A program made the position numbers and the translations under genes. The notes below the pieces were generated by a model. That model saw only the letters and a list, made by a program, of their open reading frames with translations. It searched no databases and was not told the origin of the DNA. A stretch of 64,000 nt of DNA from Vibrio rhodolitus (GTDB lineage: Bacteria; Pseudomonadota; Gammaproteobacteria; Enterobacterales; Vibrionaceae): NCBI RefSeq assembly GCF_003350325.1, contig NZ_QLYZ01000001.1:248001-312000 (forward strand), written 5' to 3'. Of the stretch, positions 18,730 to 27,906 are shown piece after piece. Each line of letters starts with the position of its first letter. Position 1 is the stretch's first letter.

Positions 18730-19110
18730 ATGGCAAAACTCACTCTAATTCGTGGGCTACCTGGCTCGGGAAAAAGTACCTTAGCAAAAACTTACACCGC
18801 AGAGCATTTTGAAGCCGATATGTTTTTCATTAATGCGCAAGGTATTTACCAGTTTGACCCGATCAAGCTCGAGCAAGCACACGCATGGTGTAAGCAACAA
18901 ACCGAGCAAGCTTTAAAGGCGGGTAAAGATGTGGTTGTGGCGAACACGTTTGTTAGACGCTGGGAAATCCAACCGTATTACCAACTGGCGAAAAAACTCA
19001 AAGCAGAATTTGAAATCATCGAATGCAAAGGCGAGTTTGGTAGCATCCATGGCGTCGAGCAGAGCGTGATTGAAAAGATGCGCGCGAAATGGCAAGAGTG
19101 GCGGGTATAG
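18730..19110 (+). CDS. Small P-loop NTPase (AAA_33 / kinase-like)
   Basis: A 126-residue protein with Walker A GLPGSGKST at residues 9-17 and VVVANTFVRRWEIQP near residue 62, followed by a basic lid-like segment near the end (IEKMRAKWQEW). This is the pattern of single-domain kinase-like ATPases related to the polynucleotide kinase and zeta-toxin fold. The phosphoryl acceptor is unknown. It stands alone on the plus strand, and a short tandem repeat follows its stop codon. Confidence 0.75.
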   Translation: MAKLTLIRGLPGSGKSTLAKTYTAEHFEADMFFINAQGIYQFDPIKLEQAHAWCKQQTEQALKAGKDVVVANTFVRRWEIQPYYQLAKKLKAEFEIIECKGEFGSIHGVEQSVIEKMRAKWQEWRV

Positions 19111-19121
19111 GGCAAAGAGCT

Positions 19122-19155
<34 letters not shown>

Positions 19156-19233
19156 TAAGAACTCTAAGAATCGAGAGAAACTGCGGCGAAATTTTAGGGT
19201 GACGATTGTCACCCTGATTGTTTATGCAAGCAT

Positions 19234-20376
19234 CTAGTATGCTTGCGTGCGAGGGCTTTGGCGCTGCACTGTCCAACCAGCAATGGCTAACCATACAATG
19301 GCTTGAAGCCACAACTGAGTGTAGTAAGGCGCAGCTTGTTGCCAACTTGCGCCCATTTGGTTTAATGCCAGAAAACCTTGAATACCGGGTGTACTAGGAA
19401 AGAGGTTGGCAATCCACACGATAATCTCTGGAATCGAGCCTGTTGGCCAAATAAAGCCGGCACTAAATACCAATGGCATAGAGCTTACCAGTACTACTAG
19501 GGTGACAAGTTCGCGTCTAGGTAAAATTGCCCCGAGCCAAATACCAATTGCACAGGATGCGAGTAGGAATGGCAGCAACATGGTTAACAAACTACTGGCT
19601 TGAGCTAACTGGCTAATACCGTGCATGGTAAAACTGGAACCAAAGTAATACATACTAAGCAGGTAGTAGATCGCAACTAACACCAAACAGCGCACAGTGA
19701 TAAGTTGATAGGTCGGCGCGCTATTCCAATAGCCTTTACCATGTTTTTGTGTGCCACCCATCAGACCGGATGCCATGGCTAATGTTTGCTGTAAGATAAG
19801 CACAAACACTGCGGGCACAACATAGTCCACATAACCCATGCGAGGGTTAAATGTTGGCTTCATATTCAATTGGCTTGGCGCATATTGCTTGGACGCTTCT
19901 TCGATGGGTATACCTTCCATAACTAAGCGACTGACGGTAGTTTGCGCCGCCAATGTACCACCTGCTTGAGCTAAACCTTCGACGATGGTGCCATAAACGA
20001 GAAAGTAAGAGGCGTCACCGGCGTAAGAGAGCGTAGGGCTTTTACCCATTAATAAGTCTTTATAGAAATGTTCAGGGATCACCAAGATGCCGCTGATCTC
20101 GCGAGCCAAGAACGCTTCTTTTGCGGCAGCAATGCTAAAGTCACGCTGAACGATCTGCACTTGCGGCGTAGCATCCACCATACGCTCTAAACGAAAACTG
20201 GTTTGGCTATTATCTAAGTTAACCACACTGATTTTTTGCTCGCGCGGCGTTTGATGGCTATATGGCAGCGGGTAGAGAAAGGAGTAAAACACCACACCGC
20301 CAAACACCGTTAGCATGACGACTGGGTTGGTGAACAAAGCTTTAAGCTCTGCTTTGATTAAGTCGAACAGGTTCAT
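19234..20376 (-). CDS. ABC-2 type transporter permease (second of two)
   Basis: A 380-residue membrane protein with one N-terminal membrane segment, a periplasmic domain of about 150 residues (about 45-180) and five or six C-terminal segments, the YhhJ/YbhR layout of ABC-2 exporters. It is the last gene of a four-gene operon. Its start overlaps the end of the first permease by four bases (20373-20376). Together the two probably form a heterodimeric inner-membrane pore for a hydrophobic compound or drug. No ATPase subunit is encoded nearby. Confidence 0.8.
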   Translation of the reverse strand: MNLFDLIKAELKALFTNPVVMLTVFGGVVFYSFLYPLPYSHQTPREQKISVVNLDNSQTSFRLERMVDATPQVQIVQRDFSIAAAKEAFLAREISGILVIPEHFYKDLLMGKSPTLSYAGDASYFLVYGTIVEGLAQAGGTLAAQTTVSRLVMEGIPIEEASKQYAPSQLNMKPTFNPRMGYVDYVVPAVFVLILQQTLAMASGLMGGTQKHGKGYWNSAPTYQLITVRCLVLVAIYYLLSMYYFGSSFTMHGISQLAQASSLLTMLLPFLLASCAIGIWLGAILPRRELVTLVVLVSSMPLVFSAGFIWPTGSIPEIIVWIANLFPSTPGIQGFLALNQMGASWQQAAPYYTQLWLQAIVWLAIAGWTVQRQSPRTQAY

Positions 20377-21563
20377 GATTGCTGCTCCTGCTGTTGAATC
20401 TGTGCGGTTAAGCTCGCTGCATGCAGGTGTTTCTTAATTAACAGGACTGTGAGTGCCAGCGGTAACAAATAACCAAGCACTGGTAGCAACTCTTGAATAG
20501 AAGCATGCCAATCAGCACCGTAACTGACTTGGCTAACTTGCACTTCAATATAGTGACTAATAGGCAGCAAACTACGCCAAAATTGGGCGAGGGTATTCAT
20601 ATCGGTGACAGGGAAGGTAATACCCATAAACGCAAAACTGGGCGCAGTAAAAGCACCAGCAAAACTCATCGCTCGTGCTGGGTCTAAAGTCATAAAGAAG
20701 AAAAAACTACCCATGATCATACACGCAATGGTGGTAAATAGTTGGGCGACGACCAGAACGAACAAGCTGCCATTCATTGGCCACTCGAAGCCGAGATAAA
20801 ACCAGCAGAGAAAAGCAAAGCCTTGCAGTAAGAAAATGGGTATATAAGGTGACAATGTCACCAGTAGGCGTTCAAAAGGCTCACTTACGAGCCATTTATT
20901 TAAGCCTTGTTGACGATGATTCGCCGCTAAGATCAAAATTGTGCTCACCACAATCACAATCTGCCAAAGAGCAGGAATAATGGCCGAGACGAGAAACTGA
21001 GCATAGTTACTGTTTTTGTTAAACAGCGGCGTTATTTTCGTTCGGATAGGTAGCGCTTTTCCCATCGCACTGCTGAAGGTTTGATTGCCATGAGAGAGGT
21101 TCGCTAGCGTGGCAACTTGAGCGTTAAAAGTGCCTTGCGCTTGAACAAACGCAGAATTAATCAGCTTACCAATTAAGATAAATTGGCTGTTATAGAACAC
21201 GGAAACTTGAGGGTTGAGACCTTTATAAACGTCTTGCTCGAAGTTATGGGGGATCACGGCATAGGCATAGATGTCGCCTTCAATTAGCGCTTGCTCGGCT
21301 TGATTTGCGCTTTGCAATTGTTTGGTGACTGCCATTGATGAAGTGGCGTCATAATAGCGCGTTAGTGTACGTGACATTTCGCTGTGTGATAGGTCAACCA
21401 CCGCAATCGGAATATCACGCGCGATACCTTGGGAAAAGACTGCCCAAATTGAAATGGCGAGCGCAATAGGCAGCCATGTGAGACAAGAGAGCAGCCATTT
21501 ATCTCGTCTCACAATTTGCCATTGTCTACTTGAGTGCACGCGAGTGCTTGGCGCAGAACTCAT
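20373..21563 (-). CDS. ABC-2 type transporter permease (first of two)
   Basis: A 396-residue protein with the same topology as its neighbour: one N-terminal membrane segment (about residues 25-45), a periplasmic domain, then a C-terminal membrane bundle from about residue 180. It overlaps the neighbouring permease by four bases, and its start codon shares one base with the stop of the HlyD-type gene, so the three are translationally coupled. The export substrate is not predictable. Confidence 0.8.
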   Translation of the reverse strand: MSSAPSTRVHSSRQWQIVRRDKWLLSCLTWLPIALAISIWAVFSQGIARDIPIAVVDLSHSEMSRTLTRYYDATSSMAVTKQLQSANQAEQALIEGDIYAYAVIPHNFEQDVYKGLNPQVSVFYNSQFILIGKLINSAFVQAQGTFNAQVATLANLSHGNQTFSSAMGKALPIRTKITPLFNKNSNYAQFLVSAIIPALWQIVIVVSTILILAANHRQQGLNKWLVSEPFERLLVTLSPYIPIFLLQGFAFLCWFYLGFEWPMNGSLFVLVVAQLFTTIACMIMGSFFFFMTLDPARAMSFAGAFTAPSFAFMGITFPVTDMNTLAQFWRSLLPISHYIEVQVSQVSYGADWHASIQELLPVLGYLLPLALTVLLIKKHLHAASLTAQIQQQEQQS

Positions 21564-22537
21564 TACAGTTCAACCACCAAACTCATCCCCATGCGCAGTG
21601 CTGGCTCTGGAGTGACAGGGCGCGCTTCGACCTCAAAAGTACGCAGATCAAAGCCCTGTGACGCGTCAGTTGAGCGCCAAGTCGCAAAGTCGCCCATTAC
21701 AGCCACATGCGTTACTTTGAACTCAAGGTGTTTGTCTAGCGCAGGTAAGTAGGCGCTGAACGTTGCCCCTTTGTTGAAATGCTTAAGCCAGTCTTCACGA
21801 ACATTGAGCACCGCCCATGAATCTTGCGTATCGACAACTGTCACCACAGGGAAACCTTGCGGTGCTAACTCACCACTTTGCAATAATACTTGAGAAACTT
21901 CACCGTTGAACCAGCTCGTGATTTGGGTGTCAGCCGCAAAGGCTTCCACTTCTGCTACCGCACCTGCTGCCATACGTGCTTTTTCTGCCGCAGCCAGTTT
22001 GGTTTCAGAGCGCGCACCTTCTTTTGCCATTTGGTACATTTGGAACGCGGCACTTTCAGTGTATTTAGCCGCTTGCCACTGCGTTTTAGCTTCGTCACGT
22101 TTTTGTTCAGCGACCACGCCATCATTGTAGAGGTTATTGACACGCAGGTAGGTCTTCTCCATTAAATCGGCAGCCGCTTGTGCTTTTTGCCATTGGTCTT
22201 TTGCGGCTTGGATCTGCTGAATACGCGCGCCTTTTTCTGCTTCTTGAGCAAGTGCGTCAGCTGCTTTTTCTCCCGCTTTAGCTTGCTCTAGCTTGGCTTC
22301 AATTTCTGGGCTATGGATGGTGAAAATCAGTTGGTTTTGCTTAACCTCGTCACCTTTGCGCACCAAGACTTGATCGATACGACCAGCCACTTTGGAGGAA
22401 ATGGTGTATTGTTGTGACTCAATTTGTCCTTGCAGATGGTGCGGCTTAGGTTGATACGCTTGGTAAAAGCTGTATCCCACCCAAGAAGCAAGAGCAATTG
22501 CAGTGGCCGAAAGTAATAATGTTTTTTTGTTTTTCAT
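21563..22537 (-). CDS. HlyD-family membrane fusion protein
   Basis: A 324-residue periplasmic adaptor. An N-terminal signal anchor (residues 7-25) is followed by a biotinyl-lipoyl-like strand region (HHLQGQIESQQYTISSKVAG), a long alpha-helical hairpin rich in A, E, K and Q (about residues 75-190), and a second lipoyl half and beta barrel. It bridges the inner-membrane permeases and the TolC-type channel of the same operon. It lies 12 bases after the channel gene. Confidence 0.85.
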   Translation of the reverse strand: MKNKKTLLLSATAIALASWVGYSFYQAYQPKPHHLQGQIESQQYTISSKVAGRIDQVLVRKGDEVKQNQLIFTIHSPEIEAKLEQAKAGEKAADALAQEAEKGARIQQIQAAKDQWQKAQAAADLMEKTYLRVNNLYNDGVVAEQKRDEAKTQWQAAKYTESAAFQMYQMAKEGARSETKLAAAEKARMAAGAVAEVEAFAADTQITSWFNGEVSQVLLQSGELAPQGFPVVTVVDTQDSWAVLNVREDWLKHFNKGATFSAYLPALDKHLEFKVTHVAVMGDFATWRSTDASQGFDLRTFEVEARPVTPEPALRMGMSLVVEL

Positions 22538-22549
22538 GTTGTTTCCTTA

Positions 22550-23947
22550 TTACAGGCTGTGAGTTGCAATTGCATCGTGTTGATATTGAGTGAAACTGTT
22601 CATTTGATCCGAGAGAGCAAGCAATTTCGCTAGTGAAATTATATAGTTAAAGCTAGCTGCAGCGCGTTGCGTTTGTACGCTTGCTAAATAGAGCTGTGCA
22701 TCCACAACGTCAGTTGAGGTAGAAAGACCTTGTGAGAAGGCTTTTTGTCTTAACAGTAAGTTCTCTTGTGCCAATTCGATACTCGAAGCAAGCCCTGTGA
22801 CCTCTTCTTGCGCTTGTTGCGCCTCTAGATAGGTTTTCTTTACCAGCACAGAAAGATCTTGCTTAGCTTGTGCTTTTAGATACCTAACTTGGCTGACTGC
22901 GCTATGTGCTGCTTGGACATTTTCACTACGACCGCTGTTATCTATCAGCGGCACACTGACACCTAAACCGACAAGCCAGTCTGGCTTCATTTGGCTGGCT
23001 AGTGAATCATCTTCATGCAAACTGTAATCACCATAGAGGTAAACCTCTGGGTAGTATTTGCCTTTTTCCGCTTTGATAAGACTAGATGCTTGTTTTTCTT
23101 TGGCATCGAGCAGATCAAGCCCGGGATAAGTATTAAGGGTTTGTTCAACAAAAGCTGAAAGCGCTGGCAGATTTTGGTTAATAAATAACGCACTGCGCGG
23201 TTCAACTGTCGTGGTTTGGTTCAGGATCTCGCTAAGAGCGGCTTGTGCGATTTCGACACTTTTTTGTGCCTTTTTGCGCTCAACGATCGCTTTATCTAAA
23301 GCGGCTTCGGCTTGTAAGCGTTCGACTCGGGCAATTTGTCCTTGTTGCTCAAGCTTTAGTGCGTTGTTACGGTGCTTGGTTAAGCCTTGTTCGACGAGTT
23401 GGCGCGTTGCAACGACTTCTTGAGCAAGCACAACGCTGAAATAGTACTTACTTAAATCTTCGTAGCGAGCTTGAGTCTCCATAGCCAGTTGGCTACGAGC
23501 CTCATCCGTTTTGCCTTCAGCAGCATTTTGCGCGGCAGTGATGCGCCCGCCGGTAAAGATTGGCCAAACGGCACGAATCGATGAGGTAAAAATATCTCTT
23601 TCTGAAATGGTGGAAGTGACAGACCCTAGTCCTGCAATTAGTTGGTCAAAAGGAGGGGGAACAGCAGGTAGATGAGCCCCTGTACTATCAAACAACTGTT
23701 TTCCTGAAACCGTGACATCTTGATCGAGCCGAGTGTAATTGGCTCCAAGGGTAACTTTTGGCAGATTTAACGCGTCACTTGCGCTTTCAAGGTGTTGATA
23801 GCGTTCAACATTAGCGCGTGATGCTGCAATGGAATTGTTATCTTGCTGTACTAACTGCCAAGCTTCATCAAAGCTGATGGCGGCACTGTATGCGACTGGC
23901 GAAACTGCCAGACAGCTAAGAAGTAGTGAAAGTGGTCGAATTTTCAT
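22550..23947 (-). CDS. TolC-family outer-membrane channel
   Basis: About 465 residues, with a signal peptide (MKIRPLSLLLSCLAVSPVAYSA) and two repeats of the long coiled-coil plus beta-strand pattern of TolC/OEP proteins. It is the first gene of the export operon (channel, adaptor, permease, permease). I chose the ATG at 23947 because a signal peptide follows directly; the frame is open to a GTG at 23962. The promoter and a perfect palindrome lie just upstream. Confidence 0.85.
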   Translation of the reverse strand: MKIRPLSLLLSCLAVSPVAYSAAISFDEAWQLVQQDNNSIAASRANVERYQHLESASDALNLPKVTLGANYTRLDQDVTVSGKQLFDSTGAHLPAVPPPFDQLIAGLGSVTSTISERDIFTSSIRAVWPIFTGGRITAAQNAAEGKTDEARSQLAMETQARYEDLSKYYFSVVLAQEVVATRQLVEQGLTKHRNNALKLEQQGQIARVERLQAEAALDKAIVERKKAQKSVEIAQAALSEILNQTTTVEPRSALFINQNLPALSAFVEQTLNTYPGLDLLDAKEKQASSLIKAEKGKYYPEVYLYGDYSLHEDDSLASQMKPDWLVGLGVSVPLIDNSGRSENVQAAHSAVSQVRYLKAQAKQDLSVLVKKTYLEAQQAQEEVTGLASSIELAQENLLLRQKAFSQGLSTSTDVVDAQLYLASVQTQRAAASFNYIISLAKLLALSDQMNSFTQYQHDAIATHSL

Positions 23948-23980
23948 CACGCGTCGCGTCACTGGGTCAGAAGTATAATA

Positions 23981-24002
23981 AATTAGAGTATATACTCTAA
24001 TT
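23981..24002 (-). promoter_or_regulatory. Perfect 22-bp palindrome over the promoter of the export operon
   Basis: Each half reads AATTAGAGTAT inward, with no spacer. On the minus strand a TTGCGC (-35) and TATACT (-10) with a 17-base spacer fit, and the -10 lies inside the palindrome. A repressor bound here would block the promoter. No regulator gene is adjacent. The palindrome is seen directly; the operator role is inferred. Confidence 0.6.
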
Positions 24003-24176
24003 GAAAATTGCGCAAAAGTGCTTGTTATTTCACAACATAGGATTTTATACGGTATGCAGAATTGAAGTTTTGTGCATCAAGTTAAATACTGGCTTAGTAT
24101 TTAATACGATTGTTCTGTGGGGGATGCGCAGAATAGATATTGCCACAACTATAAAATCAAACTAGCAATTCAATCA

Positions 24177-24203
24177 CCTCCCGCTTAGCTTGCCAAAGGA
24201 GGG
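24177..24203 (+). promoter_or_regulatory. Possible ribosome-site-sequestering hairpin before the HD-GYP gene
   Basis: CCTCC at 24177-24181 is complementary to GGAGG at 24198-24202, the core of the ribosome site, with a 16-base loop. The stem is short (5 bp), so it may only modulate translation. It does not match a c-di-GMP riboswitch that I recognise. Confidence 0.3.
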
Positions 24204-24212
24204 CAAAGTACG

Positions 24213-27200
24213 ATGACAGGAACGTTAACGTCGGCTAGGAAATTTTCAATTCGCTTTACTGTCGGTAGTATGTTTATTTTTGCAACCGTGCTCACTGCGG
24301 CGATTGCAATAGGCTTACAGTATTTTTTCACTAAACAAATGTCTCAAGAGCATGTGCTTAATAAACTCAGTGCAGCCAGCGCAGATATTAGTGAATATAT
24401 CCAACAGATTGAAGTCAATGCCACCAGCAGCGCGCAGATTTTACGCAGCGTTTCCACTGCGGCAAATCAAGAGTTTAGCGAGCGCGAAATCCGCGATATT
24501 TTTGTTCAGGTTCTTAAAGATAATCCGCTGTTTTACAGCCTTTATTATGGGAATGAACAGGAAGATTTTTATCAGCTCATTAATCTAGAATCTTCGCCCA
24601 TTGTTCGAGAGCGTATTGGCGCCGATGAAACAGAGCGTTGGGTAGTGATAAAGATCCGCGGGGCAGCGAACAAAAGAATAAGAACCACCGAATACTTTAC
24701 CGCTAACCTTAGTCGGACAAGGTTAATCTCAGAGAGCAGTAATTATTTCCCGTCACAAAGACCTTGGTATCATTCCGCGAAGCGAAACTCGGTATACAAA
24801 ACCGCTCCATATCTGTTTAAGCATCTTAAAATCACCGGTCAAACCTACTCAACTCGCAGTAAAACCTCGGTCATCGGCGTTGATATTGTTCTTTCTTCAG
24901 TCAGCTCTCGAATTTCTGCCGACGCCATTGGTATTGGTGAGGGGCATAACGTTGAGGCTTTCCTTTTCAACCAAAACGGTGAAGTGATTGCCTCAAACTT
25001 GCCAGAGCGTACCCAGATTTCAATCCCTGCCGCCGATGTAATGGAACTCTCTGCGCAGCAACAGTCGGTGGTGGATAACACCGCAACTCTTATTGTTTCC
25101 AATCAAAACAACTGGGGACCATATGATTTTGCTCAGGCGGGTGAACCGCAAGGCTATGCGATTGACAAACTTAAACTGATTGCGCAAATGGCAGGAGTGG
25201 AGCTGGAGTTTGTCAATGGCTTTGACTCGCAAACACTGATCGAGATGTTTAAGCAGGGCAAGCTTGACATTTTACACTCGGTGACAAGCCAAGTGGCGCA
25301 GCGCGATAGTCAAACGAATATGCGATTTTACTCCGCGCCAATAGGTATCGCAGGCTTAACTGGGCGAACGTTACCCGCAGATTTATACCAATTAGGTAAG
25401 GAGAAAGTCGCCGTCATCGCAGGTCGAGGCACAGCGGAGCTTGTACGTGAAGTTTTACCTAACGCGAAACTAGTCTTATTGGAGAGTTTTGCCGAGGCTA
25501 AACAGCAATTGAAAGCTCGTCAGGTCGATGTCGTTATTGATAGCTATTTAGCGCTTAATGAAATGAAAGGGCTAGGTAGTGCTGAGGATATTGCCGTTGA
25601 GCCATTAGTTGATCTACAGAGTGTGCCTTTTCACCTGATGCTCAAGCAAACTCATGCCGATTTGCTGCCGATCTTACTGGCTGCGCAAAGACAGATTACC
25701 CCTGAGCAGCATCAAGCGTTAGAACTAAAATGGTTAGATGAAAATGTCTCCAAAGGCGGTTTTGTCCCTTATCCGGAGTTATTTAAACTAGCGATAAGTG
25801 GCGAGCAACTAAAGCAGATGGTGCCGACTCAAGATGGCAATGGTTATCTTTATGTTTCAGCAGTCTCGGGCATTGGCGGCAATGAATACTTTGCGGTTGT
25901 GGTCCCAGAAGAGGTGATCACCGCACAAGTGCTCGACCGCTTGGTGACATCGATAGCGATTACCGCGCTGGCGATGTTCGTTATTCTGCCAATCGCTTGG
26001 ATCTTCGGTACGCCAATCGTGAAACCGATAACGACACTCCGGAGCGAAACGCAACTTATTAAAGCAAGGAAGTTTTCAAAAGTTCAACTGGTCGACAGTC
26101 GTATAAAAGAAGTCCACGAGCTGTCAGAGTCTATGCTCGAAATGGTTGATGAAATTGAAAAATACCACAAAGAGCGCGAAGCGTTTATTGATGCCTTCAT
26201 CTACGTAATTGCGCAAGCGATCGATGATAAATCGCCATATACCGCTGGTCACTGTAATCGTGTACCGGAGCTAGGCATCATGTTGGCGGAAATCGCAGAG
26301 CAAACCGATAGCGGGAAATTCAAAGAGTTTAAGTTTAAAAACGATGATGAAAGACGCGAGTTTAGAATCGCAGCGTGGCTTCATGATTGCGGTAAGATCA
26401 CAACGCCAGAGCATATCGTTGATAAAGGAACCAAACTGGAGGCGAACTACAACCGCATTCATGAGATCCGTACACGATTTGAAGTGTTGTGGCGAGATGC
26501 GGAGATAGAGTATCTCAATACGGTTATCAACAACCCTGAGTCTAAGAGCCAAGCGTTTGAGACCTTACATAATCGTCATGCTGAACTGCAGCAGGATTAT
26601 GAGTTTATCGCGACCGCCAATGTCGGCGGAGAATTTATGAGTGATGACAAGATTGAACGGGTCAAAAAGATCGCTGAGCAGACTTGGTTAAGGCACTTTG
26701 ATAATCGACTCGGACTTTCTCCTTTCGAGGAACTCAGTAAGATGCCAGCGAAAGAAAAACTGCCAACAACGGAGAAACTGTTGGCGGACAAACCAGAACA
26801 TATTATTCATCGCGTGCGTCCGCTTGAGTTTGATCCTGCATTTAACTTCAATATCGATATTCCAGAGCATCAATATAACCAGGGCGAAATTTACAACTTA
26901 ACCATTTCTAGAGGTACATTGACCGCAGAGGATCGCTTTAAAATCAACGAGCATATGACCAGCGGTATCAAAATGCTCGAGGCATTGCCGTTCCCACCAG
27001 AGCTTGCCAAAGTGCCACGTTATGCCTCGACTCACCATGAGACATTAAATGGACGTGGTTATCCGCGTAAATTAAGCGCGAAGGATCTATCAATTCCAGA
27101 GCGCATTCTGGCGATTGCGGATATTTTTGAAGCATTAACGGCCGCAGATAGACCTTACAAGAAAGCAAAACCACTCAGCGTTGCTGTTGATATCATGCAT

Positions 27201-27353
27201 AGCATGGCGATGAATGAGCATATTGATTACGATCTGTTTATGCTGTTTTTAACCAGTGGTGGGTTTGAGCGCTATGCGCGAGAGTTTTTGCCTGCAAGCC
27301 AAATTGATGAAGTGAAGTTGGACAAGTATCTAAAGCAGTCTGAACCAGCTTAA
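24213..27353 (+). CDS. Membrane receptor with Cache, solute-binding and HD-GYP domains
   Basis: A 1046-residue protein probably degrading cyclic-di-GMP in response to an outside signal. In order: membrane segment (about 18-38), a double-Cache-like periplasmic region (about 45-280), a solute-binding-protein-3-like region (about 285-510), a second membrane segment (about 575-600), a HAMP-like linker, and an HD-GYP domain with HD at 724-725 and GYP at 949-951 (HHETLNGRGYP). HD and GYP are about 225 residues apart, against about 60 in ordinary members, so an insertion of about 160 residues is present. GGAGGG precedes the ATG by 9 bases. Confidence 0.85.
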   Translation: MTGTLTSARKFSIRFTVGSMFIFATVLTAAIAIGLQYFFTKQMSQEHVLNKLSAASADISEYIQQIEVNATSSAQILRSVSTAANQEFSEREIRDIFVQVLKDNPLFYSLYYGNEQEDFYQLINLESSPIVRERIGADETERWVVIKIRGAANKRIRTTEYFTANLSRTRLISESSNYFPSQRPWYHSAKRNSVYKTAPYLFKHLKITGQTYSTRSKTSVIGVDIVLSSVSSRISADAIGIGEGHNVEAFLFNQNGEVIASNLPERTQISIPAADVMELSAQQQSVVDNTATLIVSNQNNWGPYDFAQAGEPQGYAIDKLKLIAQMAGVELEFVNGFDSQTLIEMFKQGKLDILHSVTSQVAQRDSQTNMRFYSAPIGIAGLTGRTLPADLYQLGKEKVAVIAGRGTAELVREVLPNAKLVLLESFAEAKQQLKARQVDVVIDSYLALNEMKGLGSAEDIAVEPLVDLQSVPFHLMLKQTHADLLPILLAAQRQITPEQHQALELKWLDENVSKGGFVPYPELFKLAISGEQLKQMVPTQDGNGYLYVSAVSGIGGNEYFAVVVPEEVITAQVLDRLVTSIAITALAMFVILPIAWIFGTPIVKPITTLRSETQLIKARKFSKVQLVDSRIKEVHELSESMLEMVDEIEKYHKEREAFIDAFIYVIAQAIDDKSPYTAGHCNRVPELGIMLAEIAEQTDSGKFKEFKFKNDDERREFRIAAWLHDCGKITTPEHIVDKGTKLEANYNRIHEIRTRFEVLWRDAEIEYLNTVINNPESKSQAFETLHNRHAELQQDYEFIATANVGGEFMSDDKIERVKKIAEQTWLRHFDNRLGLSPFEELSKMPAKEKLPTTEKLLADKPEHIIHRVRPLEFDPAFNFNIDIPEHQYNQGEIYNLTISRGTLTAEDRFKINEHMTSGIKMLEALPFPPELAKVPRYASTHHETLNGRGYPRKLSAKDLSIPERILAIADIFEALTAADRPYKKAKPLSVAVDIMHSMAMNEHIDYDLFMLFLTSGGFERYAREFLPASQIDEVKLDKYLKQSEPA

Positions 27354-27394
27354 CGCTGAGCGCGTGTCCCGACGCGATGTAGAAAAAACCTGAT

Positions 27395-27433
27395 AAAAAA
27401 TCCGATATTGCTTACCACGATATCGGATTTTTT
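27395..27433. terminator. Bidirectional rho-independent terminator
   Basis: A stem AAAAAATCCGATAT / ATATCGGATTTTTT with an 11-base loop has A and T runs on both sides. It serves the HD-GYP gene and the convergent CPXCG gene. Confidence 0.85.
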
Positions 27434-27464
27434 AACTTGGCGAGTAACGATATGTCAGTGATGT

Positions 27465-27668
27465 TCAGAAAATCTGCTCATCGTCAGCATCGATCGTCAG
27501 TTCGATGGCATCCATTTGTTCGTTAACCACCATATTGAAATGGATGGCGTTACAACAAGCAGGGCAATCGTCATAGAAATCTTGATTGCCGTTTGATGCG
27601 TCGAGGGTAATGCCGATGGAGTGCCCACAATGAGGACAAGAAACCATTTTATCTGTGTAATTGCGCAT
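27465..27668 (-). CDS. CPXCG-motif cysteine-rich small protein
   Basis: A 67-residue protein with two zinc-ribbon knuckles, CPHCG near residue 11 and CPAC near residue 35, of the CPXCG family of unknown function. It probably binds one zinc ion. The ATG at 27668 has a good ribosome site (GAGGTAAG) and is preferred to the upstream open codons back to 27701. It is a single gene ending near a shared terminator. Confidence 0.78.
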   Translation of the reverse strand: MRNYTDKMVSCPHCGHSIGITLDASNGNQDFYDDCPACCNAIHFNMVVNEQMDAIELTIDADDEQIF

Positions 27669-27906
27669 AGACTTACCTCGTATTTTACTTCTCGTAACCA
27701 ACAGACTTCGGTTACTTATTGATGTTCAATATTCATGTTAAGTGTCGAAGTTAGTAATGGTTGTAAATTAAGTACAAAGTTTGACTGTGGGCAGATATTT
27801 TGGGTGAAGATCGCATTTATTAACCAAATGCAATGCGCTAACACACAAACTGACAATCTTATTTTTAGTATAACCTTTTGTAATTTAAAGTGATTGTAAC
27901 TAAAAG

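Noticed and set aside
24003..24212. Possible c-di-GMP riboswitch before the HD-GYP gene
   Set aside because: I looked for the GEMM core and its tetraloop/receptor segments and found only a GGCAAAG fragment near the ribosome site.
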